Notes under the pieces: generated by a model
Told to the model about the DNA's origin: nothing
Seen by the model: the letters and a program-made list of their open reading frames with translations, nothing else
Database searches by the model: none
In this document: one piece after another, positions 7,495 through 14,594 of the stretch
How positions within the stretch are numbered: position 1 is the stretch's first letter
Layout: each line of letters starts with the position of its first letter
Program-made: the position numbers and the translations under genes
DNA from: a virus
DNA length: 39,116 bases
Direction: 5' to 3' (one strand)
IMG/VR virus record: IMGVR_UViG_3300030329_004978
Coordinates: 1-39,116 of that record

Positions 7495-8190
7495 ATGAAG
7501 ATTGGTGATTTATTATTATTAAAAGGCTATATTAATAAAAAGCAATTAAAGGCTGCTTTAAGGAAGCAAGCTGAGAATGCTATTAATTATGATAATTCTC
7601 AACCTTTAGGCAAAGTATTAATAGAAGAGGGCTATGTTACGCCTGATGACGTAGCAGAAGCTTTAAATGATCAATCGTCATCAATGAAAATGGAGGAAGA
7701 AGTTATGCCTAAACCAACAGAAATCGGAGAAGGTAGCAAGTTTACATTTGATCTTAAGTTTTTAATAACTATGGGAACTGTATTAGTTAGTGGATGTGGT
7801 ATTTATTTTGGAATTACTGGACAGTTAAATGAATTAGAAAGTAAAGATAGTCCTAGTAGGCTTGAGTATAATATGATATCAGATCAAATAAGCAGTATTA
7901 AAAGTGCAGGAAACTTAGATATTATAACTTATAAATTAGAACAATATGATGAAACTTTTAGTGAGATAAAGGATTTAGTAAATGACTTAAAGCCATTAAA
8001 ATCGGACTTAGATTATATTAAATCTGAATTAGATAAACTTAAAAATATGGAGATAGATATACCAGAAGTTGACTTATCTAGCTTAGAGAACTCTATTAGC
8101 AATTTAAGTAATAGTTTAGATAATATAGAAACTAAATTAAATGATTATGAAGAACGACTTAAAAAGGTTGAAAAAGGAGGAAGATTTTAA
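7495..8190 (+). CDS. GspE-N-like domain + membrane anchor + coiled coil
   Basis: A 231-residue three-part protein. Residues 1-60 contain two copies of the short helical pattern of type II secretion ATPase N-terminal (MshEN/GspE-N) domains: KIGDLLLLKGYINKKQLKAAL and LGKVLIEEGYVTPDDVAEAL. Residues about 88-109 form one transmembrane helix. Residues about 110-225 are a Leu/Ile-heptad coiled coil. There is no ATPase domain. The next gene, an outer-membrane-barrel-like protein, overlaps its last base. The pair could span the Gram-negative envelope, for example as a lysis, exclusion or adsorption-control device; that is inference. The start has a weak ribosome binding site and is probably coupled to the preceding gene. 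Confidence 0.65.
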   Translation: MKIGDLLLLKGYINKKQLKAALRKQAENAINYDNSQPLGKVLIEEGYVTPDDVAEALNDQSSSMKMEEEVMPKPTEIGEGSKFTFDLKFLITMGTVLVSGCGIYFGITGQLNELESKDSPSRLEYNMISDQISSIKSAGNLDIITYKLEQYDETFSEIKDLVNDLKPLKSDLDYIKSELDKLKNMEIDIPEVDLSSLENSISNLSNSLDNIETKLNDYEERLKKVEKGGRF

Positions 8191-9248
8191 TGTATGCAAG
8201 ACTGGCTAGAATTGCTTTATTTTTGGTTGCAAATGTTTCGTTTATCTTTTGCAATTTTCTTGATAATGCTACTATTTATTGTTCTGCTTCAATGGCTACT
8301 CCCTATATTAATGGGAATAGTATAGAAGATGATTATAAGTATAATTTAGGATTAAGAAAGATAGCTTTATTTCCATATCAAAAAAGAGACGTATTTTATG
8401 ATGGTGAGGAAGAAGAATTAAGTGATAATGCTCTATTTGGGGCTGTAGAAGGGCTAGAATACCTTTTTTCGCTTAGTTCTATAAGACACCAAGGTAATGA
8501 GTTCACTGATCAAAATTATTGGCTTAAATGGTCAAATAAGAACTTGGCAGCAAAAATATCCTATGTGGATAAAGAGAGTAGAGATTTGCAATTTACATCA
8601 TTAGATGTAAGATATAGGCTTAAAGCAGGAAGATTTAATTTAACATTAGGTGGTGCGATTAAGGCACATCCTATATATGGCCATCCTGCTATATTAGATT
8701 ATGAAGGTATGTGGTGGGAATTAGCATATGAGTATGGTTTTGTAGACTATATGGTACCTCTTCATGATCTTAATGAGAATGGAATTATAGACGATTATTA
8801 TGTATGGATTGAGACAGATCCTGAAACTGAAGAAGGTTATTGGATATATTATTACGAAGAAATTAATTATTATTGGGAAAATCCCGATGGACAATATATA
8901 GCTGGTAGTGATGAAGAATTTTTTGAATATCACTATCCACATGTAGTACATATGTATAATAAAGATAATAAGACAAAGGACTGGCAATCAGAATTATCTG
9001 TTTTAGTTGGTCTAGATTTTTACATGGGTGGTGATGGTTATTACTCCCATATCTGGGTAAATGTTTTCCCAGCCTCTGTTGGTTTGACAGATAAGGCTTT
9101 CGAAGGGGAAGATATGCAATACGACGTTGGCATTCTCCTAGGGACCAACCTAAGTGAGCGTATTGGGGTATTTATTGAGGGTAAACAGCAGTCTTATTAT
9201 GGAAAAGAAGAATATAACATAAGCACTGGGTTAAATTGGAGATTCTAG
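8190..9248 (+). CDS. outer-membrane beta-barrel-like protein
   Basis: A 352-residue protein with AAAGGAGGAAG before its ATG. Residues 1-34 look like an export signal (MYARLARIALFLVANVSFIF followed by a small-residue region, CSASMA). The body alternates short strands rich in Tyr, Trp and Phe with acidic loops (GLRKIALFPYQKRD, LKWSNKNLAAKISYVD, FNLTLGGAIKAH). The protein ends in LNWRF, a terminal aromatic as used by the Bam machinery. A central block (about 190-255) is unusually rich in Tyr, Trp, Asp and Glu. I recall similar orphan proteins in other marine phages, without known function. It may remodel the host surface late in infection or be incorporated in the virion. Confidence 0.65.
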   Translation: MYARLARIALFLVANVSFIFCNFLDNATIYCSASMATPYINGNSIEDDYKYNLGLRKIALFPYQKRDVFYDGEEEELSDNALFGAVEGLEYLFSLSSIRHQGNEFTDQNYWLKWSNKNLAAKISYVDKESRDLQFTSLDVRYRLKAGRFNLTLGGAIKAHPIYGHPAILDYEGMWWELAYEYGFVDYMVPLHDLNENGIIDDYYVWIETDPETEEGYWIYYYEEINYYWENPDGQYIAGSDEEFFEYHYPHVVHMYNKDNKTKDWQSELSVLVGLDFYMGGDGYYSHIWVNVFPASVGLTDKAFEGEDMQYDVGILLGTNLSERIGVFIEGKQQSYYGKEEYNISTGLNWRF

Positions 9249-9334
9249 AGTTCATAGAACACGCTTTAGCCTTTATGGCTGGATTTGCAACAACCTTTTG
9301 CTTAGGTTATATTTTTTTAAAAAGTGGAGAATAA
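9236..9334 (+). CDS. tiny membrane protein (start uncertain)
   Basis: A short frame starting at TTG 9236, or at ATG 9275, ends at TAA 9332-9334. The longer version has 32 residues, with a hydrophobic helix (HALAFMAGFATTFCLGYIFL) followed by KSGE. It overlaps the end of the barrel-like gene in another frame and ends two bases before the next start, filling an otherwise unexplained gap. The start site is weak (no clear AGGAG), so translation would depend on coupling. It may be a holin-like peptide. Moderate support only. Confidence 0.4.
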   Translation: MEILEFIEHALAFMAGFATTFCLGYIFLKSGE

Positions 9335-9336
9335 AG

Positions 9337-9543
9337 ATGTTACAGGGAATGATCATAAATAAAGTTTTAGAATTAGTAATGAATAAGCTACTTAAAACAT
9401 ACAAGTTAGATGCGATAAGAGACTATGTTGAGAAGCCTAATGAACTTGATATAGAGGTCAAGAAAATGAAAGATGACTTTAAGAAAGATAAAAAAAAGCT
9501 TGAAAAGAAGCTTGATAAAGTTCTTAAATTAGTTAAAAAATAA
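9337..9543 (+). CDS. small Lys-rich coiled-coil protein
   Basis: The ATG at 9337 follows GTGGAGAATAAAG, a clear ribosome binding site, and is preferred over a frame extension to 9298. The 68-residue product has an amphipathic N-terminal helix (MLQGMIINKVLELVMNKLL) and a strongly basic C-terminal helix of DDFKKDKKKLEKKLDKVLK type. There is no full transmembrane stretch. It belongs to the run of tiny proteins between the barrel-like protein and the tail-nozzle gene; a peripheral membrane or lysis-control role is possible. Confidence 0.6.
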   Translation: MLQGMIINKVLELVMNKLLKTYKLDAIRDYVEKPNELDIEVKKMKDDFKKDKKKLEKKLDKVLKLVKK

Positions 9544-9553
9544 GGAGAAATAT

Positions 9554-9703
9554 ATGGAATGGTTAGCAAATAATTGGGAATGGGTTCTTTTAGGATTCAT
9601 GGTCTTAGAGAAAATTGTTAAGATTAGCCCAAGTAAGAAAGATGATATTATCCTAGATACTATCATTAAACCTATATTCGATATGCTAAAGCCTAAAAAG
9701 TAG
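9554..9703 (+). CDS. 49-residue holin-like membrane protein
   Basis: TAAGGAGAAATAT precedes the ATG, an excellent site. The protein begins MEWLANNWEWVLLGFMVLEK, a Trp-flanked transmembrane helix, followed by a short charged tail (IVKISPSKKDDIILD then IIKPIFDMLKPKK). The W-x2-N-W-E-W opening plus one helix and a Pro-Ser-Lys-x-Asp-Asp linker is a pattern I have seen in small phage membrane proteins near lysis genes. No endolysin is present in the window, so a holin role is suggestive only. Confidence 0.6.
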   Translation: MEWLANNWEWVLLGFMVLEKIVKISPSKKDDIILDTIIKPIFDMLKPKK

Positions 9704-9742
9704 TGTATAGGGTAGCAGAATATATAACTGTACCAAAAAGAT

Positions 9743-9819
9743 ATTGGGAGAGGTCTACTACAGCACCTCCTTTGTTTACGGAAGCAACATGTTCACACTC
9801 ATCGCATGCCTCTCCCAAT
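9743..9819 (+). ncRNA. long-loop hairpin element A
   Basis: ATTGGGAGAGG (9743-9753) is perfectly complementary to CCTCTCCCAAT (9809-9819) around a 55-base loop. The left arm can alternatively pair its GAGGT (9750-9754) with ACCTC (9765-9769), giving two exclusive folds. It fills most of the 135-base gap before the tail-nozzle gene and ends just before that gene's ribosome binding site. No T-run follows. It has the same architecture as the ten elements on the minus-strand arm. The size resembles a tRNA, but the D-loop GG and T-loop TTC motifs are missing. Confidence 0.6.
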
Positions 9820-9838
9820 AAAATAAAGAAAGGAAAGA

Positions 9839-12800
9839 ATGCCTAAACAGTCGCTAGTATTAAATGGATTTGTTGGAGGGATCAATAAGGATGCAGATGC
9901 TGCAGATTTAAGATCTCAAGGGAGTCCTATGGATAAATCTGGTAATACTATTGGTGATGAAGTTGTTACTAGTAATCAATTATTTTTAGATAGAAGGGGT
10001 AAAGTAGTAGGCGAATATCCACAAATAGTTTCTCAATCTGGAGTAGCTACTTGTGATAGCTTAACTATTTCTGCAAGTTGGGAGAATACTACAACTTCTA
10101 TACCTTTTACACAAAAAGCAGATCAAAGCGGTGGAGCTCAAGTTCCAACAGGTACTGGAATAAAAGTAACTTGTACAGTATCAAGTGGAAATCCAACATT
10201 TGTTATTGTAGAAGGAGGAACAGGTTACAAAGTAGATGATACAATTATTTTTGTAGATCCAGGTAGTACTACTAATGAAGCTACTTTAGTCGTAGCATCT
10301 TTAAATGCAGATAAAGTTTCAGCAGATTCAAATAATACAGCAACAGCAGAAAAAGTTTTAGTTTACAATGATACTCTATATCAAAATCAAGGAGTATATA
10401 AAATAGGAGAGGCTGTTAATTATAGCGGTAATGAAAATTATGTTATTAATCCACCACAACAAGGAAGTTTAAATCCTGACTCTGCATCAGCTATTGTAGA
10501 TGGAGTAGATGCAGCTGCTTTATCAGAAAGATCAGATGATGTTTTAGTATTCTTAGGAAAAACTGCAGCTCAAAATAATTTAAGTGGTGGTAGAATCATG
10601 GATGCAACTGCACTTGGAGATGGTTCTACAACAGGAAATACTGGACCAGCTGATGTTATAAGATATACTTTAGATGCAGAGAATCCTGGAAATGGAAAAG
10701 CTGGAGAATCATGGGCTTTTTGGACAGAAACAAATCAAAATGAAGATGGTTATGTAATTAATACAGCAAATAATACTGGCGGTCATGTTACTGGCGCTAT
10801 AGAAGCAAATGTTACAATTACAGATTCATCTGGAGATGCAATTGATTTTAGTTCTACTTCGTCAGCTGTTTCAACAATTACTGCAGATAGATTAAATTTT
10901 TGGAAAACAGCAGATGATGGAAGATCTGCCTTTATATATTTTAGAGGAGGAAACTCAGACTATAGTGGAGGAGCAACTCAAAATGGACATTATGGAACTA
11001 CCTTTCCAAACTTAGCAGGCAAAGATTTAGCAGTTGAATTATATGTTAGAAGTACTACTAATTTAGATGGATTTTTTATATTTGCATCTACAAGAAGTTC
11101 AAATGAAGAGTACTTATGTAAATATGATCATGCAGATGGTGATGCTGATGCAAAGGTTTGGAAGATTAGCGCTGAATTAATTGATGAAAAATCAGCTGAT
11201 AATGGATTTGTTAGAATCATTTTACCTGCTGATGGTTATAGCCAAATAGGTGGTAACTACAGTGATACTGGTGTAAAATTTATAGGAGTTGGCCCTCAAT
11301 ATACAGGTGATAGTGGAACAAATGCTACAGATGCCTTTATAGAAGTTAAAGAAATATCTTTTATTGAATCAGGAACATTTGGTTGGAATACTAATAGCTA
11401 TACAATTTATCAAACAACTTTAAAAAATGAACTAGAATCATTGGCTTCAGCTTATACTACTACTTATACAGGAACTCAAGCAGCAGCAGCCTTTACTATA
11501 TATAAACCTAGTGCCTCTAGAGCAGGTAAAATTTATTATCAAAATCTAGATGATGCTGGAGCTAAATCTGGAGATCTCTTTTTATTAGCTGAGTATGATT
11601 ATACAAAAGGAGTTAAAACAATAACTTCTGATACCTTTGAAGATTGGGTGACTGGAACGCCTGATTATTTTACATTTTCATATGATAGTCCACCAATTAG
11701 ATCTACATTTACTTTTGAAACTGGTTATCCAGATGATGCTGAATTTATTAATAGTTTATGGAAATCATCTACAACTGTAGGTAGACAGGCTTATATAGGT
11801 AATTGCGCTAAAGAGAAAAAATATGAATTAATAGATACTTCTACAAATGCATTGATATTTGGGGATGGTAATACTACTTTAGTTAGAGGCACTGGAACTT
11901 GGGAAAATGCTGGATTTACAGCATCTACGGGCTTTATATTGATAAGTGGAAGTTCTAGTAATGACGGACTTTATACAGTAGGTGCATTTAGCGGAACTAC
12001 TTTAAATATTAGTGGAGCTAATTTTACTAGTGAAACTAAGATCACTGGAAATATATCTATTACACAATTTGAAGCATATGATGGATCATTAATATTGAAA
12101 TCAACTATTGGAAAAGAAGCTACATTTCCTGATACTCAATATATAGATTTAGAATTTGGGGGAGAGGTTATAAATGTTTTAGAATCTTCTGGAGATAGAT
12201 TGTTAGTATTTTCAGATAATAAATTGAGTATAATTAATGTTGCTCAAGATATTGAGTTTATAGAAGCTACTTTTGATTACTATGGAGTAAGTAAACATAG
12301 ACAAGTATGCAAAGTAGGAGAAGGAGTTGCTTTTGTAAATAGCACTGGAGTATATTTCTTTAATGGACAGCAAATAGAGTCATTAAGCGATAGTATGTTA
12401 AAAACAGAAACATTTGATGGAAGTAATTGTGCTGTAGGATTTGATAGTAAAAGAAATATATTGTATGTATGGCAATCAGCTACAGCTATATACTTCTTTA
12501 GTTTTATTACAGGAAGTTGGGTAGGACATATAACTACTTCAGCAAATTCAATACCAGATACAAATGTAATTGCAGGCAAAGATCAATTTAGCTTTTTTGA
12601 ATTAAATGGCAATATAGAATATATAGGAACTCAAAGAAGTTCTTCTGTAACAGATAGATGTATGTTATTACAAACAGGAAAGATTCATTGTGGAAATATA
12701 GCACAACGTAAAAAGTTTTATAAGCTTTATATAACTGCTACAAATGGTAGCAATATGGTAGTTCAGATAAGAACAGATGATTCACATACATCCTTTACAA

Positions 12801-12985
12801 ATGTTTTTTCTGGGAATTTATCTGATGGAATAAATGAAATAAGTTTAACATCTTCTGGATTATTATCTTCTTCATCTAAAGGAAAGTATATAGAAATACT
12901 TATAAAGGATGGATCTGATAATGGAAAATCTAATTTAGAAATAGGAGATATATCTTTAATATATAGAGAAAAGAGTATAAAATAA
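9839..12985 (+). CDS. tail nozzle/tubular protein-like (1048 aa)
   Basis: A large protein with a GAAAGGAAAG site. It opens with LVLNGFVGGINKDADAADL, the N-terminal pattern of podovirus tail proteins that begin by listing data over the genome-exit tube. The C-terminal third resembles a beta-propeller: VLESSGDRLLVFSDNKLSII, then DYYGVSKHRQVCKVGEGVAF, then VYFFNGQQIESLSD, as in T7 gp12/P22 gp10-type nozzle proteins. The central part (about 150-620) is Gly/Ser/Thr/Asp-rich with LamG-like stretches and may be an inserted carbohydrate-binding region. It most likely forms the distal tube of a short tail. The last base of its stop is the first base of the next gene. Confidence 0.7.
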   Translation: MPKQSLVLNGFVGGINKDADAADLRSQGSPMDKSGNTIGDEVVTSNQLFLDRRGKVVGEYPQIVSQSGVATCDSLTISASWENTTTSIPFTQKADQSGGAQVPTGTGIKVTCTVSSGNPTFVIVEGGTGYKVDDTIIFVDPGSTTNEATLVVASLNADKVSADSNNTATAEKVLVYNDTLYQNQGVYKIGEAVNYSGNENYVINPPQQGSLNPDSASAIVDGVDAAALSERSDDVLVFLGKTAAQNNLSGGRIMDATALGDGSTTGNTGPADVIRYTLDAENPGNGKAGESWAFWTETNQNEDGYVINTANNTGGHVTGAIEANVTITDSSGDAIDFSSTSSAVSTITADRLNFWKTADDGRSAFIYFRGGNSDYSGGATQNGHYGTTFPNLAGKDLAVELYVRSTTNLDGFFIFASTRSSNEEYLCKYDHADGDADAKVWKISAELIDEKSADNGFVRIILPADGYSQIGGNYSDTGVKFIGVGPQYTGDSGTNATDAFIEVKEISFIESGTFGWNTNSYTIYQTTLKNELESLASAYTTTYTGTQAAAAFTIYKPSASRAGKIYYQNLDDAGAKSGDLFLLAEYDYTKGVKTITSDTFEDWVTGTPDYFTFSYDSPPIRSTFTFETGYPDDAEFINSLWKSSTTVGRQAYIGNCAKEKKYELIDTSTNALIFGDGNTTLVRGTGTWENAGFTASTGFILISGSSSNDGLYTVGAFSGTTLNISGANFTSETKITGNISITQFEAYDGSLILKSTIGKEATFPDTQYIDLEFGGEVINVLESSGDRLLVFSDNKLSIINVAQDIEFIEATFDYYGVSKHRQVCKVGEGVAFVNSTGVYFFNGQQIESLSDSMLKTETFDGSNCAVGFDSKRNILYVWQSATAIYFFSFITGSWVGHITTSANSIPDTNVIAGKDQFSFFELNGNIEYIGTQRSSSVTDRCMLLQTGKIHCGNIAQRKKFYKLYITATNGSNMVVQIRTDDSHTSFTNVFSGNLSDGINEISLTSSGLLSSSSKGKYIEILIKDGSDNGKSNLEIGDISLIYREKSIK

Positions 12986-13179
12986 TGAAAAGTAAAGCAG
13001 AAAGAATGGCTAGACATACAGCAAATTTAAGGACTGTAAATAGCAAAACAGATAGCAGATTAAGCACTAAAAGTGCAAATAGAGAAGAGATTGTAAAATC
13101 GGGAACAAATATTTATAAAAAAATAAAAGTAGAAAATCAACCTTTTTATGTTAAATTAACTACAGAAAAAAAGGCTTAA
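12985..13179 (+). CDS. small basic protein
   Basis: A 64-residue protein whose ATG overlaps the stop of the tail-nozzle gene (TAATG), so it is translationally coupled. It is rich in Lys, Arg, Ser and Asn (SKAERMARHTANLRTVNSKT), with one short hydrophobic C-terminal stretch (QPFYVKLTTEKKA). It has no domain I recognise. It might bind DNA inside the particle or chaperone the tail protein it is coupled to. Confidence 0.5.
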   Translation: MKSKAERMARHTANLRTVNSKTDSRLSTKSANREEIVKSGTNIYKKIKVENQPFYVKLTTEKKA

Positions 13180-13194
13180 TTTAAGGAATTCGTT

Positions 13195-14580
13195 ATGGCA
13201 ATAAGAAATTGGCAACAATATATAGCATCTGAAAAAAGTCAACTGGAAAGAATGCAAGAGGAATCAAAAAGATCTGCAGAAAATTTGCAGGGTATAACTG
13301 AAATGGCTCTTACAACATCAGCGTATTTAAGACAAAGAAGTAAGGACAGGATTCAAAAAAATGATTTAATAAATTTTGGAAAAACTTTTGAAGGAGAATT
13401 TACTACGGCTTTAGAATATAACGAAGATAATGAAGTATTTATAGGAAGCGTAAAAACTAATGATGGTGATACTAAGTATTTTAAAGTTACACCAGATGTA
13501 TTAGATTCTGTAAGAACCTTATCAATAGGGAGAAACGAGGACCCCTTAGATACATTTGTTACTAAGGATGAAAATGGTGACATTATAGGTATAAACCAAA
13601 TTTTCGAAATGGGCTTAAATCAGTCTCACGAAGCAGTGAGAAATATTCAAGGTCAAGATTATGCAGTAACATTAGATGAAGCTTTGCTGATAGATACTGT
13701 TCCTAATTATGGAGATTTGTTATTAAATAATATAAAAATAGAATATGGTATTGATTTATCAAAAGAAAAGCCTAAATGGAACAAAGATACTAAAGAATGG
13801 GAATATTCTCCAAAAGAACAAGTAGATTTGCATGGCAACCCAATAGTTCCATTGATTGATGATCCTAGACCATTTAGAAGTTTTGTTGGAAAACAAATAC
13901 CTGCATTGCAAAATGCGCAAAACTCTCAATACCCAGTACCGCAAAACTTTGGACAGCAATTTATACAAAATGTTGGTCAAGGCATGGATTGGGTTGGAGC
14001 CAATTTTGGAGAAGGTTCTAAAGTAGGCAATGTAATAGAAAAAATTGGTTCAGAGGTTGCTAACGTTCCTGCAGAGATACAGGCAGTTATGGATGTTGTA
14101 ACCTCTTTTGGAAAAGCAAATAAAGTTAAAAAGCAACAGAAAAAGATTAGAGAAAATATTTCTGCTTTAGGTCAAACTAAAGATATTATGGGGCTAGAGT
14201 TACATGATGCTTTAGACAAACTTCAAGAAAATTATCATTCTGGAACTCAAGAATTGCAAAGGAGTATAGCTGGCACTTACGACAATTTAAGCGGAACGGT
14301 GCAAAGGGGTATTAAAGCAACTAAAGGTTTAGATGTAGGAGCTATAGGCACCATGAGAGAAACTGGAACGGATACAATTATGCAAACCGCTGATTTGTCT
14401 TTAGACCAATTAGATAAACAATTGGATGCAAATAGAGAAGCAATAGGTTCAGAATTTAGAGAGGAAACAGATTCAATAAATGCAACATTAAAAGATTTAC
14501 AACAACAATTAGTAGCAAGTAGAGGAATGGATGACTGGTATGAAAATATTACATCAAATATAGTATCCGCAGCTTTCTAA
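13195..14580 (+). CDS. coiled-coil virion/ejection-type protein
   Basis: A 461-residue protein with TTAAGGAATT before its ATG. The N-terminal 60 residues are helical (QQYIASEKSQLERMQEESKR). Residues about 65-220 are mixed alpha/beta with many charged residues. A Gln/Asn/Pro-rich linker lies around residues 230-260. The last 170 residues are long heptad helices (VKKQQKKIRENISALGQTKD, LDQLDKQLDANREAIGSEFR). It is the first of four consecutive, progressively larger helical proteins that end the virion operon, a layout typical of internal or ejection proteins of short-tailed phages. No enzyme motif is visible. Confidence 0.55.
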   Translation: MAIRNWQQYIASEKSQLERMQEESKRSAENLQGITEMALTTSAYLRQRSKDRIQKNDLINFGKTFEGEFTTALEYNEDNEVFIGSVKTNDGDTKYFKVTPDVLDSVRTLSIGRNEDPLDTFVTKDENGDIIGINQIFEMGLNQSHEAVRNIQGQDYAVTLDEALLIDTVPNYGDLLLNNIKIEYGIDLSKEKPKWNKDTKEWEYSPKEQVDLHGNPIVPLIDDPRPFRSFVGKQIPALQNAQNSQYPVPQNFGQQFIQNVGQGMDWVGANFGEGSKVGNVIEKIGSEVANVPAEIQAVMDVVTSFGKANKVKKQQKKIRENISALGQTKDIMGLELHDALDKLQENYHSGTQELQRSIAGTYDNLSGTVQRGIKATKGLDVGAIGTMRETGTDTIMQTADLSLDQLDKQLDANREAIGSEFREETDSINATLKDLQQQLVASRGMDDWYENITSNIVSAAF

Positions 14581-14594
14581 ATTTAGGAGAAATT

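Noticed and set aside
7783-7797. Lipobox-like VSGC in the GspE-N-like protein
   Set aside because: It lies inside the transmembrane helix near residue 100, not at an N-terminal signal peptide.
9743-9820. tRNA gene at element A (7-bp acceptor-like stem with tRNA-like length)
   Set aside because: There is no D-loop GG, no T-arm with TTCRANN loop, and no anticodon arm of the right geometry.
9703-9846. 47-codon GTG frame as a normal gene
   Set aside because: It runs through the element A stem, has no clear ribosome binding site and no protein-like pattern; kept only as a possible leader peptide in the findings.
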